NCBI RefSeq assembly: GCF_018139145.2 | Contig: NC_059471.1 | Span: 101,992,914-102,056,913, forward strand | From: Gymnogyps californianus | Lineage: Eukaryota > Chordata > Aves > Accipitriformes > Cathartidae | DNA: 64,000 bases | Direction: 5' to 3' | Shown: positions 48,317-62,400 of the stretch, piece by piece | Numbering within the stretch: the stretch's first letter is position 1 | Layout of the letters: every line of letters begins with the position of its first letter | Position numbers and translations under genes: made by a program | Notes under the pieces: model-generated | Database searches by the model: none | Told to the model about the DNA's origin: nothing | Seen by the model: only the letters and a program-made list of their open reading frames with translations

Positions 48317-51300
48317 AAAAAGGGACAAGCCATCCCAAAAAGCAGTGTCTCCCTGTGATTGCCACAAAAAGTGAACATAAAAGGTTGTGAATATGACCAA
48401 GATAAGCAACTGAGAGGGATGTTGGCAGCACTGACCTGCTTTCCTTACTGTTGGACAAGCACAAATCAGGCATTCCCCCCTGCCTGGCCTGTCTTACACT
48501 TGCTTCAGTTCATCACTTTCCCACAAGAGGGTGATGGTCCTCCCTCTCTGGGCAGTAGTACACAAGCGACTTACAGGGAGGAGGTAAGACCAGGTGGAGC
48601 AGTTAGAAAGCTCCAGAGCATGCAATGAGCTATAAACCATGGCTGTGAAGTTTCCTTCACAATCCAGTTACCTGGCAAACAAAAAACATAACTGCTTTAT
48701 CACAGCCTACCGACAGGCTCCTGTTAAAAAAGCCAGGATTTAGCAGTCGAAGGATGGAGCTGGACCCATGCTAACATCCCCTCTCTCCTGAAAACTTCAG
48801 GCCTTGCTGGCAGTTGCCTGGCTGCACCATCCCTCTTCCTCCTGTCAGACCTCCTCTTCCTCCCACGGCAACACAGCCTTCCAGTGTGCCAGAACCAGCG
48901 TTACAAACCTCCACAAGAAATGATTCAGTAAATCAGTCAGACAGCACAGATTCCCAGCGCCTTGTTGTATGTGGACAGCAAACATTATTCACATTCTCAG
49001 TAGTTCATTAAAAGAAAAGCCAAATCAAGATATTGTTGTTTTTTCAGTTTGTCTGCTTCCAAATACCTAATAATAAAATATTAGTTACATTAGAAATTAT
49101 TCACACAGACACTGGGCTTTGAAGGGGAGAGAGGCACAGTTAGTACGCAGCAGAAAAGGCTGCCTGCATGATTTGTTAGCTCTGGAAGGAAAAGACAGCA
49201 GCTAGCACAGTGGAGTCCTGGTCCCAGCCTAGGGCTCCAGGGCATGCCTGTAATACTCCTAATAAATAATCTTGAACATATTGCTGAACTCAAATTCGGG
49301 TCCCAGGAGCTCTCCCAAGCTCTCCCTCCACAGCAACCTTACAGTCCCCATAACAACCTGGCTAGCTCAGCTATCCGTGTCTTTCTCCACAGTCCTGTTT
49401 CCCACTGCTTTGTAATAAAACACTCAGCCTTACACCCTAAATCCCTGTCCCTCTTCTCTTCTGCCATTTCTGGTTATGTTCCTTTCTCAAGCACTCCCCT
49501 TTGTCCCTTCAGCCCATCCTCACAGTGACCTGTTCATGCTAGGACTGAGGTGACAAACAAAGTGCACCTCAGAGGTGCCTGACTGGGGTACATAGCACAT
49601 CTGCTCCCAACCCCTAGGCTTAGGATCATTAAGGAATTTTCTCCCCAGAAAGCAGGAATCTGGGTTTTCTTCCATTCCTCTGTCCCAGCAAAGGCTGTCC
49701 CCTTCTCAGTATGATCTGGGCGCTTTTACCATACCCAACCCCTACTACTGCAGAAATCAAGAATATTGATGGTCCACTTGGCCAGACCTGATGCTGTTCA
49801 GTCACACATTGTGCTCTGACAACTTTTGGTGCAGGTTTGTTAGAGCTAGCAGTTTTCGAACTGTGGTTCACAGACCCCATTGAGAGGTTTGTCTGTGGAC
49901 AGAAGCATTCCTCCCTACCTTTAAGGGGATCTGCAAAAGGACATTTTACGCTCCCTGTGCAACACTTGCAAATCAGCAAGTCAGCACCTCACCTGAGAAT
50001 TTGTAGCTGTCTACAGACTGGAAGGATGTGAAAACTCCAGCACAGGAGGTCGAGGGCAGTTTGTACCCATGGTTGGTGAATGGTGGAAGAGACTGCTTCT
50101 GAAATAACATGTTGCATGGTTGCCTGATGCATCTACAACGGCTTTCTATTTCTTCCAAGCTTCCAAATTCTACCAGGTATCTGAAAACTTACTCACTCCC
50201 CTCCTTTTCCCTCTGCTGAGCAGTTATAAAGAACCAAAGGTCTGGAAAGTATTTCAAACAAATTAGAGAGAATTGTCAACGAACACTGACTGAATTATAA
50301 ACTGAAAACCTATCGTTATCCTGAATGATGGATGGTGGAGGGCAATGGACTGAGAACATGTAGAATTAATTTGTCTTTTCTCGAGCTGGTTAAAAATTGT
50401 TTAGAAATGTTGTTGCTTGGAAAAAAAACCAAAGTCTTTTTGTGGTTGCACCTTTTCTTTTTCGAAACCGTTGCTATAGGCAGAAAGCCCTGGTATTCTG
50501 CCCGTAACACAGTTAGGCCCACGCTGCACACGCATCGGCTTCATGCCTGTAGAACGGGCTGCAGTGCCCTGACGCTCTGCACCTTTCAGCAGAGAATCTC
50601 AACTCTTCTGCAAACGCTGCTGGAGTCGAGTGGTGGAGCGTTTGCCAAAGGCAAAATGAGAACAAAAAGCCCTTCTCTGTCCAGCCACTCCCTGCCTGCC
50701 TCCCTCCCTAACTGCACAAAACCAGTAATTCTGTGTGTGAATAAAACATGTTTGTTTGTGTACTTTTGGACAGTGGAACTGCAGAATTCAGCTAAATACA
50801 TCCCTGATCTGTGAGAACCGAAGCACAAGTGCTCTCATTTCCCCCCCTCAGCCATCTCTTTCAACAAACTTACCCTTCTGAGCCATCCATTCATTTCCCT
50901 GAGGCTACACTGCTGCTTAAAAGAAATGAAATGTTCAAAATATGGTAGAGTAAACCTATTCTGAAGAAACGGGGAACAAAAACTGGAACGACCATGTATC
51001 TGTCAAAACCTAATAACTCCAACACCGTAAATTTCTTTCCCTGACCTGCCTTTGTCCATTATACTTTGACATTGAGTGAAGCTTTCCAGGGTATTGCTAC
51101 ACTTCATGAGGCCATGCCCAATTTTTAGATGCTGGGTTGCCATGGGGAATTCACAGCATCCAAGATACGGGGGCCTCCGTTCCCACGAGGCATGAGAACA
51201 GCACGCCTTAAAGCAAGAGCCACAAAGTGCAGTTTGCTGAGGCAGTCAAGGGAAATGCCAAAAAGACGGGTATGTCTCAATATTGTCCCTCTCCAGGACT

Positions 51301-54300
51301 CAGATGCCATCAGCAGTTTTCAGAAAAGTCCTCTCCCTCCCAAAGCCAGCTGAAGGCTTCTTAGCAGTGTAGGCAAAACTGAATTTTGCTGCTCCAAAAC
51401 TAAGGGGCACAAGGAGGAAAGAGGTAGACAAAAGGGTAGTGCTAGATGGAGAATCAGGGGATGGAGACTGGAAATCCAGGGTTTGCTGGTCCTGCTGGCT
51501 TCCAGGGAAGACAACTAGGGGCAGTGTTCCTTGCTGGCAGGATTGTCATGGTCCCAGACACTCAGACTCTTCCCTGGGTAGCAGCAGCAGCAGCATCCTG
51601 CCTAGACTTTCCAAGGCTGACAAAGGAGACAGTGGGGTGGTTTTGCCCTCTCATCGCTCCTACATAGGCTGCTGCTGTAGATACCTGTACAATCTGCCTG
51701 TGCCTAGTCTTCCTATTCAGTGTACAATAGTATCACGACTTGCAGCCAGACTCCTCTTTTCTAAATATTGCTTTAACAGCTGGGCTAGGGAGTTACAGGG
51801 CACATCTGTACAGTCAGACGCAGCATGCAACCACATGTTAGCTCTGCCCAAGCCAAGACGGTGCAAGCTGGTGCCAGTCCTAGCCCTTTGCCACCACTGA
51901 GCATGGGACTGCACCTACCTTGCACATCCAAAAGCAAAGCAGACCTCCTTACTGCCAACACAGCTCTGATCCAACACGTAGAAATACGTCGTAGGACTGG
52001 CTCAGGTCCCACCAGCTCAGTGCCAGCATGGAGCTGGCATGATACTGACCTCACCTGCTTCCACAGCCGTATAAACCCACACCGTCCCCCCACTCTTCCT
52101 GCAGGTTCAGATGATTTTGCTGATGGTGTGCCCCAGACACGGCTCCAAAAGGGCTGCAGAGTGAGTGCTCTCCTGGATCACCTGCGATATGGATCCATAT
52201 CTGGTCAGGCAGGAGAGGGAACTGGACCCCAATGTCCCACAGCAGGGATGAATGGGGGGAGCCTGGAAATAAGAGGGGTATTCTCAGTCTGCCTTCCTGT
52301 GATGGGTGGTGTGGTACAGGGAGTGTTTTCTGGGCACATTTCGTCAGAGCAAGAGCGCAGCAGGTAACACAGACCGGGAGCATCAAGCTTATGATCTTTA
52401 GGGAGGTTGGGCATGAGAGAGAGGCTAGTTACTTTGACCCCGTCAAAACAGTATTACTGCCATAACACCCAGAAATGGGATCTTAGCTGCTTTGTCATCA
52501 GAGAGGCAGATGAACATGGACTTCAGCTGCTCCTGACACAACTTAGCAGTGGAGCTAAATTTTGAATCCAAACATTTACAGTGAAGTTAAGGTAGCTGTG
52601 TCCCACCTGGGCTCTCCAGCAGAGCTGGGTCTGAGTCTGAAGTATGTGGTGTCAAGGACTTTTTCATCATTTCATGAAGGATCGGCCACAGTAGTGAGAT
52701 ACATTGCTATGCCTGTATATACTCAAAGACAATGGTTTTGGTCAATCAGTAACAAGGAAACTTATCATATGCCTGATTTTCAGCCACTGACCTGAAGTTA
52801 CATAACAAAAACACAACATTCATTTAAGCTTCTCCATAATATAGGGGTGTGTGCAGGGAGACGGGCAGGGGGGGAACCAAAAACAAATAAGTTATTCTTG
52901 CAGATTTGATGAAAGGTTCATGGGCCAAACAGTTTTGCATGAAACCCAGTAATTTTTACTTCCCTGCTTAAACTTGAAACCAGCCAAATTGCGTGTGGTT
53001 TGTGCTATTGCTGTGAACAGCTTATATGGCCATACTAAGAGCAGTAGTAATTAGACTATCACAGCTATACATTAGTTAATAAACAACATAAAAAATCATA
53101 TAAATGTCATGCTTTGATGGCAGGACTCGACCAATTCAAGTAAATTCAACAGTGTTTGGCACAATGGAGCATTCTAAGAATTTGTACATAATCTGCTTTT
53201 TTGCAAACCTTTTGAGAAGGAGCTATTTACATGGTAAGCATGTTTTTCTTCAAGAGATTATACTCCTTCCAAGTCAATTAACTACATTCCAATGAAAACA
53301 GGGAGAATTTTAAATAAATGATACTAGCCTGTTCATAAAGAAAGAGAGCGGGAGAACGAGAACACAATGGAAACTCTGAAATTGTGGTCACTTAAATAAA
53401 AACCCTTCTGTGCACAGCTGAAAACATTTTCTCTCCTAAAATACTGACATTTTACCATGGGAGAAAGAACAAGAGCATTAATCTTACAGGGGTTTTCACT
53501 TGTTTTGGTTGCCAGAGTGTCTCTGTTACTCTCTCACATTATGATTGCTATATTAAAGACAATAATTACACAACTCAGTGACAGAACAATCAGAAGAAAA
53601 AAGGCAAGAGAAGTCTTCTGTGGAATCAGAGCTGAACAAACTGCAGGATAAAACAGCAAGGATCGGGGTACAGCAACTTTTCTTTGCTGAAGGCATCACT
53701 GGCCTTTCCAACATCTTAGGTAAGCAGCTTATCTTAGCATTAGCCCACAGTACCACCCCAAAAATGACTACCTACCATAAGAGATGAAGATGGGTCTCTG
53801 AGGCAAAGTGTTTATACAGCCATTACGCAGGAACTCTGGCGCAAGGGGAGGTGATCAGAACAACATGTCAAAAGCAACTTGTAACCCCAATGGGTCCAGC
53901 TCGCTTTGACAGCTGCTACTCCTGGTGACCCCACCATGTGAAGAGCAGCTGCCTCTCAAGTGAAATTCAGCAGAGAGCAGCTTCCACAGTAGCCTGAGCT
54001 CCTAACAGGCTAAAGAAAGAAAACACTGCATTGCCCATCCTGCCATCTTCATTACTGAGGAGGAAGAGGACACTCAGTCTGAAAGCACTCATACACTTTT
54101 CTGTGCAGTTATATTTGAACACAAAGGAAGATCCTAACAGCTGAATTCCCTCCGTGTGCCTTAAATCCACCAGAAAGGAGCCAAGCTGGGTTGGGAACAC
54201 CAAGTGCTCAGCTCTTATATGAGTCAACGCCTTCACATCTCAGTAAATGCCCCACAAAATGCAGGCATCCTCTGAAGGTGTAGCATTTGTACAAAGCCAG

Positions 54301-54306
54301 AGCTGC
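48317..54306. other. Unique DNA, overlapping chance frames, no gene seen
   Basis: 51100-52420 is more GC-rich and open in several overlapping frames on both strands (longest plus 51825-52367, 180 codons). None shows a domain, and frames open on both strands at once suggest composition. One weak exon candidate at 53566-53719 is listed separately. Confidence 0.5.
53566..53719 (+). other. Weak candidate internal exon (up to 154 nt), function unknown
   Basis: A plus frame opens after a stop at 53563-53565 and stays open to a good donor (gtaagc at 53720). A possible acceptor (acaactcag) ends at 53578, but its pyrimidine tract is poor. The ~47 encoded residues begin Glu/Lys/Gln-rich (coiled-coil-like: Gln-Ser-Glu-Glu-Lys, Leu-Asn-Lys-Leu-Gln-Asp-Lys) and end in a more hydrophobic Gln-Gln-Leu-Phe-Phe-Ala-Glu-Gly-Ile segment. 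It looks more protein-like than most open stretches here, but I recognise no family. Stops lie in another frame at the same place. Low certainty. Confidence 0.22.
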
Positions 54307-54364
54307 CAGAGTCCTTGGAAAAGGATAGCTCCTGTCAGAGGCCTTGGAAAAGGATAGCTCCTGT
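54307..54364 (+). repeat. 29-bp tandem duplication
   Basis: Two adjacent 29-base copies (54307-54335 and 54336-54364) differ at a single position (t at 54312, g at 54341). The near-identity suggests a recent local duplication. Confidence 0.9.
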
Positions 54365-57300
54365 CTGTCACATGGAGAAAACCACCAGGTATAAAAGAGG
54401 TTTGGATATCAACAACCTGTAGTGTGGTCACTATGTACTCAGAACTTACAGGATGTATTCTTGGTACTTCATATTCCACACTTGGGTGCACATGTCCAAC
54501 CCTCCATCTTCAATGGAAACCTATCTGCCTATGCGCAAAGGCAGAGCTAAGTCTCACACTGCTCCTCACTTGTCACGTTGATAAAGCATGAGTCATATTC
54601 AGATGTCAAAAAGGGTCCATCCGCACAGAACTTAAAAAAAGCTTTACAAGTCTCTCTTAGGTCAAATCCCAGCCTACTGCGTTCTACATCCATCCTGTGA
54701 GGAGCCCCCTCCAAAAAGGGAAAGACTACTGTTGTTGTTATTATTTCTATTCCCTTAACACTATGGACCAGGGCCCCTTTATTTTAGGCACTGTGCAAAC
54801 AAATTACTCAAACAGTCTTTCCCTCGGGTGCTCCCCAAATAGGAGTGCCTAAAATCTTTCATTTGTCTAGACCTCCCACTTCCTACAAGAACATCTAGTT
54901 ACATCAGGATTTCTGAATGTGAGAAAATAGCTGAAGTTCATCTTCTGTGAGCTGAATACTGCCAAGGTTAGAAAGAAGCTTTCCCTGGGTTCATACATCA
55001 TGCAGTGGTGGGGTTTCTTCTCTGGAGCATATGGTTCCTGGTTCTAATCTCAGCTGTGGTGACGACCAGTGTGTTCAGCTACTGCATGAGAAAGTTTGCT
55101 AATTGCCAGAGTCTGTGCTAGCGTCTGACAGATACAGCAGATGTCACGGCCAATTTTCAATTATGTGCAGAAATAAACTGCATACCCTGGGAGAAACCAG
55201 AGCTTTCAGGACTTTTTCATCCCCCAAATCTTAGGTGTTTCATCTGTGTGCCAATAAAAAGAAGCCACAGTGAATAACAGATTAATAAAAAGCTCTTCCA
55301 GCCTAAAGCTTTATTAGGGAACTTGAAACACCCTTCCCTCCTTTCACACGGACTGTGCTGTCTCTTGTAGTCCAAGATGCAGGCAGGAACTCAAGGCCTT
55401 GAAGAACAGCGCTCTCTTGGACTGTTGACAGCTCTAAGAAGAGCTATGTTTGAACTGCTGTCCATCACTGCTGTGCATTTTATAGTTTTATAGCCTGTTC
55501 AGTAGACAAACACCCACTGTTCTTGCACCACTCCCAGATCCAAACCAAAGGTATGCAGGCCACCTTTGGACATGCAAGCTGCACTTCAGTAGCTTGGTTC
55601 CAAGGAACTTTCACTAGGCAACTGTGGTTCTCTCTCTTGTCCAACCTTAAAGTTATAACAAGCCTCTTCTAGCTAGTTTTTTTTGAGCACCACACCAGCA
55701 ATTAGCTGAACAGCCTCCCTGGATTTCTGCATTATCCTCTTGTTTTCTATATCAAATTTAATAATGTTTCCAGGAGTTGAAAAATATCATAGACCAAGCT
55801 ACAATTGCTTTTTGTCTTTGATGCCTACCAGAAACAAGTCTTGACTAATAGGGCTCCTAGCAATTGAATTCCACCTTTTTGTCTGCTTCCTTTCCCGGTG
55901 AGCTGCTACAAATGAAGGTTCAGTTTCCCTGGCAAATTCCACAGCTGTGTGAAGTGTTCTTAGCCTCCTTTCACATCTTGGTTTGTAAATCTAAGTCCAG
56001 CTGAACATCTACAAATTGGCCCGCTGTTAATTTATCTTGGAAAGTCTCATGTGGATATGCCTGGAACCTAAGTTTTCTCAGGTCCTCAGTTCAGATGGGG
56101 CCCCTTTTTTTCTCTTCTAAGTCTCATGTCAAGAGTTTGAGCCAAATATGGATATATCTTATCCTACATCCGGATCTAAATAAAAACTGTGCCACAAATC
56201 ATATTTCCAAGATTTTTTTCTTCAAGCAACTTGTCTTTTTTTCCTGAGGAGCACATTCTACCGTACTATTAGAGCTAGTTGCTATTGGGCTTGTTTATGG
56301 AAGGAGGAAAAAATTAATGACAACATCAGAGAGATTCTTTGGTGAGATCCTATTTACAAAGTATGCCCACAAAGTCCTGTTTCCTAGAAAAAAAGTAGAG
56401 TCAAATGACAGCAGAACATTTTCTTGCTTACAGTTACTAAGTCTCCCCCTTCTGTCAGTTCTGCTTTTTTTCGTGATGACATACTTAACTGTTTCGGTAT
56501 GTTGGCTTGCTTTTTCTCGTGTACAGTGATTGCCAGTGACTGTAGACCCTCCATTTTGCAATTAGAGAATATCTCAGCCCTTATTTCTTAGCGTCTCACT
56601 AGGCTTCATCTATTTTTTTCCTCCCATTTCACTGTGCAAGGAGCTTACTATAGAGGAAAGATTTTGCCTCAAGGCAACTAGTAACACCTTGCTATAAACA
56701 GCTCAATATCACATGCTATATTCTACCCTGCATCTTCTGAGGCCATAGTTCATCCCTCAGTCATGTGAAAGCTCTGTGCTGCCAGGTCACGTAGCAATTG
56801 AAGGCATGGCCATGCGGGCAGACTGTGAACCGTCACTGCTGTTAGCTAAATCACACAGCAGTGTTTTTGTGCCATGGACACACTGACAGGACTGTCCAAG
56901 AGTGCCTCATGCTCAGCTCCCCACTTGTTTTTCCCAAGAAAGGTAGGATGCCAGCAGAGAGAGAGTGAGACTGGGGGCTTGATGCTGGCCTTGTACCTTC
57001 TGGACTGCTCTGACTCTGGCTACCCTGTAATGCCACAGCTATTATAAATCATGACAGCTTCTCCAAGACTGCTTCTCTGCTATTTCCACAGCCCTTCCAT
57101 CCCTAACTACTTTTTTACTCCCCCATCCCTAAAATATTTCCTGTGATTTAGCTCCTTGGTCTACATCAAGGGCCCTTATCGTTATCCAGTATCTCACTGT
57201 GTGTAACCTGCATGTGTCCCTCAAAGAAGCTGGATTCAGAACTTTCTCAATCACAGCAATAGGTTTTTGTTGTCCCTTTTAGACAACTGCTTCAGATCAT

Positions 57301-58619
57301 GCCTATGTAGACATGTACAGACAGACCTGAGGTCTTCTCTGTGCTCCAGGATGGCTTCATGGCCAGGTGTGCCAAGGCAGCTATTTGACTTCTGGGTAGA
57401 AGTTAGCCTGTACGTGCCCATGAAGATATGCCCTCTGATAGGTTTTCTGATACTGCCAAATACAAGCCTGGAAAATAAGTTTTACCTTGCACAGTTCTCC
57501 CTAGTGTCATTTCCGGAAGCACCAACTCCAGAAAAGCAAAAGCATCCTAGGAAAAACCAAGGCACTGCATTTCCCAGAGATGCAATCCCCTTCATCTTGC
57601 TCTGAAAGGTAAAAGGAAAGAATTTTTTTCCTTCACAATATTCATCAACTTGTTGTTGTGCATAAAAACCTCCAAGTCAGGATTAATCTATCCCAAATGT
57701 AGGCTTCCCCCAATGCAGTCACCAACCACTGAGCTAGGCTTCCTTTGTAGTCAGCCAACTGAGGTGCTTTGCAGGGCATGATTCATCCCAACCTCAAGCA
57801 GGTATCTAAAATAGGGCCATAAAGACCTCAGGGGAGCAGCTCTGATGTAGACATCTACCCCCAGACATCTAAAGTTCAGTAACATGAATCCCACCTCCAA
57901 ACATTTTTCAGCTGACCCAGTTTATCAACAACTGTCATTTACCTCAGCAAAAAGCAGACACTTTCATCTGTACTTTATTTCTGTACTTTTATTGAAAACT
58001 CCAGGCTTGTACCACAGATGTCAGGGAAAGACTAGCCCTTCAGACAGCACCAGGGGCTTGATAAGGATGGAAACATCTTCACAACATGGCTGACTTCCAG
58101 TCTGAGATCTCACCTGGACCTTTGTCATCTGATTTCACACATAGCTGCATTCCCAAATCAAATATATACTTAATCAAGTACCTTACAGGACTCTGAAGTA
58201 TATATTTTGCCGCATTTCAGCCCAAATTACCTGCTATTTACTTACTGTCATTGTTCAAACAACTCCCAAGACATATATGGAACTTTATAAACACATAAAG
58301 CAGATGATAGATCTCAGTCCATAAAAGCTTTGAATCTACACAAAACATAGCAGCAAATGAAGACAGACACTGTGTGGGGGCTGAGGAAATGGTTACAACC
58401 AGCAAGGATAATTTGGTATAGACTTCATATTAAAAAAAAGTTTGTACATTTTTCAGTTGATATTTCTGGCCCTGGTATTTTATGCTTGAAAAGCTTCTTC
58501 CTGACCTGTTTTTATTTGCATTGAACCATTTGCTTCATCGGAGTTTCCCAAGAGACTGCAGGATTGTCGTAAACTCCCTGCCACTCTATTTCAAGCAGAC
58601 TATCAATGTACTTGAGCAT
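54365..58619. other. Unique DNA, no gene seen
   Basis: All frames are closed by frequent stops; the longest open stretch (plus 57267-57605, 112 codons) shows no domain. No repeat family recognised. Confidence 0.55.
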
Positions 58620-59470
58620 TCAGACTCTTAGGAGCGGTCTCCACCCTTGCTAGCAGCCAGGCAGTGCTGACCACTGGCCCCTCTCAGGTTGTCTCCTAAG
58701 GCGCTTTGAACAGTGGCCGTCCTTGGAAGACCCCACTCTGTTTCGCCATAGCTGGCAGCCTGGCTGAGGAAGAAAGGAGATGGGAAGAGCTTCTCTGCCT
58801 GCTGCACTTTTGCACACCAGACACAGCACTCTGGCACCTTGTTTACCACTGGTGCCAGCCATGGAGGAAGTCCGGAGGTGCCCTGCCAGACACAGCCGAG
58901 CCTCGGCAGGGCGTGCAGAGGCACGACAGGTGCATGGCAATGCTCCTCCTTGCATCTCTGCCTCTCTCCGCACCACCATCACTTGTGCTGAAGAAGCACG
59001 GAGGAGCAGGGGAACCACTCCAGACCAAGACTGTGTCTCTCTCCCCTTAACCCTACAGGCTGATCCCAGCACTCTGGGCAAAATTTCTCTGCCCTGCTGG
59101 GCAGGAGAGTAGAGGCAGCCAGGCTGGCAGGGGACAGCAAAGCTCACTGCAGAGGAGAATGTCACCAGTGCTCGGGGCTCAGCCCTGTCCTTCCCTGCTC
59201 TCAGCCAGTCCCTGGCCATACCGGCTGGGCCCCACAGGCAGCTACACCATTTGCTGCAAAGGTGAAGAGAGGGGCCATAGGAGGAGGAGGGCACCTGTAG
59301 CACAGAGGGTGGGATTGCTCACTGCCCCCTCGCAGCCCGAGGCAGCTCCAGCAGGCTCCTGCCCCAGGCAGGCCGGGAGGTCAGAGCGGCTATCCACATG
59401 GTTTCCAACTCTCCTGTTGCCCAGACTGCTGGCTCCCAGGCATGACCTTGGAAGCCACAACAGTCGACAA
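58620..59470. other. GC-rich block with long chance-like frames
   Basis: Distinctly GC-richer than its surroundings and ending abruptly near 59470, where a very AT-rich run (59490-59600) begins. The longest open stretch outside repeats lies here on the minus strand (58650-59303, 217 codons), and overlapping frames are open on the plus strand. It shows no domain, no transmembrane pattern and no homology I can recall. It may be an old mobile element, an exon-bearing block or only local composition. Confidence 0.4.
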
Positions 59471-62400
59471 GATTAGTCTTTCGCAGTAACAGATAACAAT
59501 AATTTTAATTTATTTTAATTAATAATATAAAATAGCTTATCCTAGATATGATAATTGGATATGATCATATGATCTTGTCCTACTATAAATAAGCAAAAAA
59601 ATATGTTTATTGGCTACCTGACTAGCAGGGAATTTCTTCTGACATTTTGACCCAGCTCATCTGTCTGCTCTCCGCACCTCCGATATTTCCTGATCATTGA
59701 ACCTCTGTTTAACATACTTAATTCTATGCTGGCACACGCTGCCTTCAACAGCTATTCATCCACCCTAAATTACTACTCTTATTCTTATCGTAATCTGTCT
59801 CTAATAGTAATTACACGTTATTCCCTATATCACCTCATGCTAAATCCTGAATGTAGGCCTAACAACACAGTTAGGATTAAATGATACCACACCTATTAGA
59901 CAGCTGTTCATGTATATACATTGTTGTGCACAAGCACAGTAGGGTGACAACTTCCTCTGCTTTCCCTCTCCACCCCTCCCTGCCTCCATGCCCTGAAGCC
60001 TGTGTCCAGCACATGAACTTGCAGCAGCAGGAGTGTCTCTGCTGTAGGGTTTAACATGCAATGGAAGGAATTGGGGAATCTCTGACCACCGACTATGGGG
60101 CCAAAATACTCACCAGGACCTCTGTTACCACCACGCTTCAAGCAGCGCCAGCAAGAAAACATCCAACATGTCTTTTAAAGGAAGAGAGCACACACGCAAG
60201 AGGTTTTCTGTCCTACCCGCAGCCAGTGCTGAGGTTGTGACACACGTCCCCTTTTCCCACAGCTGCCAAGACCACTGTCACACCCTTCCCTCAGGAACAG
60301 CCATTGACACAGGTTCTGCACGTGCCGATGACTTACCCATTGTGGTTATAACTATAGGCACAGAGAGCCATGCAAAGATGCGTAGCATGTCTATGCAGAG
60401 GTCTTCTGATGAGACCTGAAATCCCCCAGCCTGGGGATGCTTCTCTGAGCTTCCTCTAAAATGCAGGCCAGGACCTCAGCACAACCTCCTCTGTCACTCT
60501 GGTACAGTCGTCCTGCTGATTCTCCTCATGATAGTGCCTGCCCACTACTACTATCCATAAAACACAGGGATGAAGGTCCCCAGTAGTCCAAGGACTATTG
60601 ACCACTGTAATTCCCCTCAACCTCCCTTCGGAGAGCTTGCAGGGAAGACTTCAGCAGAGCATAAGCTTTTCCACTCGATGCAGAAGGGTGAATTTTATCT
60701 CCAGTGCTTGCATACTGTAGAGTGACATAAATTAAATCAAAGGGAGCTGAGGAAATCAATTAGAGTGGAGTCTCTGCAGGATTTAGATGGTTTGCAGTAA
60801 ATAAGGCCTGGGGCCACACACTGAATGCTGAGAATGAACCAGTAATAGCGAATTTCTACCCAGTCAATGAGCACCATCCGGCCAGCACACTAAAGGGGCC
60901 ATCGTGTCACAGAAAATAGAGCACACGAGCGTGTAATTGGAAACCACACCACACTGCATACATGCAAGCAGCTGGGATGGACAACACACAAGCAGTTTAA
61001 GTCTTCTTCTTTGTAACTTTTGAGCACTTTACGTCCCAATCTTCACACTTTCTCGTTTCTTAGATTGAAGGTACCAATATGTTGTAGGGCACAGATTTAT
61101 TAACCATTGGTATTACCTTCATCAAACTCAGCTCTGAGAAACAACTAGTGAAACCGCATCCTGAAGCAATCAAGGAGTATTCAAAATAGGCACATGGGAA
61201 GTAGCTCATGGAAATGTACTGGGCTGGAGCACACAAAGTGTGCCTGAATAGCCCCTGGGAAAAGCATGGCTACATGCTGTTTTGCAAGAGAGGCTGCACT
61301 CTGCAGAGAGGTAGTTCAAAAATCAGCACGACTACAAATTCCTTTGTGTGCTGCCATAGTATCTTATTGTGAAAACATATATGGATCTGCAGAAACTTAT
61401 TCCACCTGCCTTGAAGGGACTAAGATACACAGTGCAAGCTTGTAAGGGCTCACAGTTGTAGAACATCAATAATTCAAAACCTGTGTATGACTCATGCTGC
61501 CCAACCCATCCCCCTAAGGTTACTTTTACTTAATATTCACAGAAGGCACATTGTTATTTCTTCTTCAAAAAAGTCATGAATAACTTACCATTCATTACTC
61601 AAGCACTTTTTTTTACAGTTGACTTCATCTAAAAGAATAAGTAAGCGTAGAAAATGTTGATTTCCCAACCTCTTAAAATCTTCTTAGTCCATTGCTGTTG
61701 AGCATAAAAGTATTATTCAGAAACTCTTAGTTTGCAAAAGACTACATTTTTGGTTTTTTGTTTAAAGGGCTTAACTTTGTTTTGTAAGCAATATTCACCT
61801 GTTCCTAAAAAAGTAACCCAATGAAAAAAGAAGGCAAAAGCCAAACGAGATTAACATTTCCATTTATCTACAAATTAATATATCAGAAGTCACGCTTCAG
61901 ACTACCAGAGAAATGTGGACTGCTAGAGTCCTGTTACACCCTGCTTGGCAGAAGATGGTAAATTCTCAAGCACTGCGCCTTGGATCATTTTAAATGTCTC
62001 AAATCAGAGTGATTTCCCCTTTACCCACCACGGGAAGAAGCAATCCTCTTCCATGGGATGAGGTGGAATCTGTCATCAGTCAGCTGCTGGTTTTCTGCTT
62101 GTGAATCACATATGAACCCACTGGGAATGGCACCTCTTTGAAAGCAGCGTGAGGCTTGTCATCAGTTACCACAGAAACAGTGATTTTCACAGAATTGGTC
62201 CACCTGGTTGAGCTAGAATGTACTTCTCAGAGATTTTATTTTGGTTTCAAGACAAGTGATGGAGTTGGGATGGAATTAGGCCATTGTTTCACCATCACCA
62301 TCAGCCAAAATGGAACCCCAAAAAGGGGTCTTGCCCTTAGCCCCCAGCTGCGCAGTCTTGTCCCATGCTGCTCACTTCCTCCCATTATCCTATGCATTCA

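Noticed and set aside
51825..52367. 180-codon plus frame as a gene
   Set aside because: No recognisable domain; low-complexity Pro/Ser stretches; the opposite strand is open too.
58650..59303. 217-codon minus frame as a gene
   Set aside because: No domain, overlapping open frames on both strands, GC-rich composition, no promoter or splice evidence. Kept only as a composition finding.
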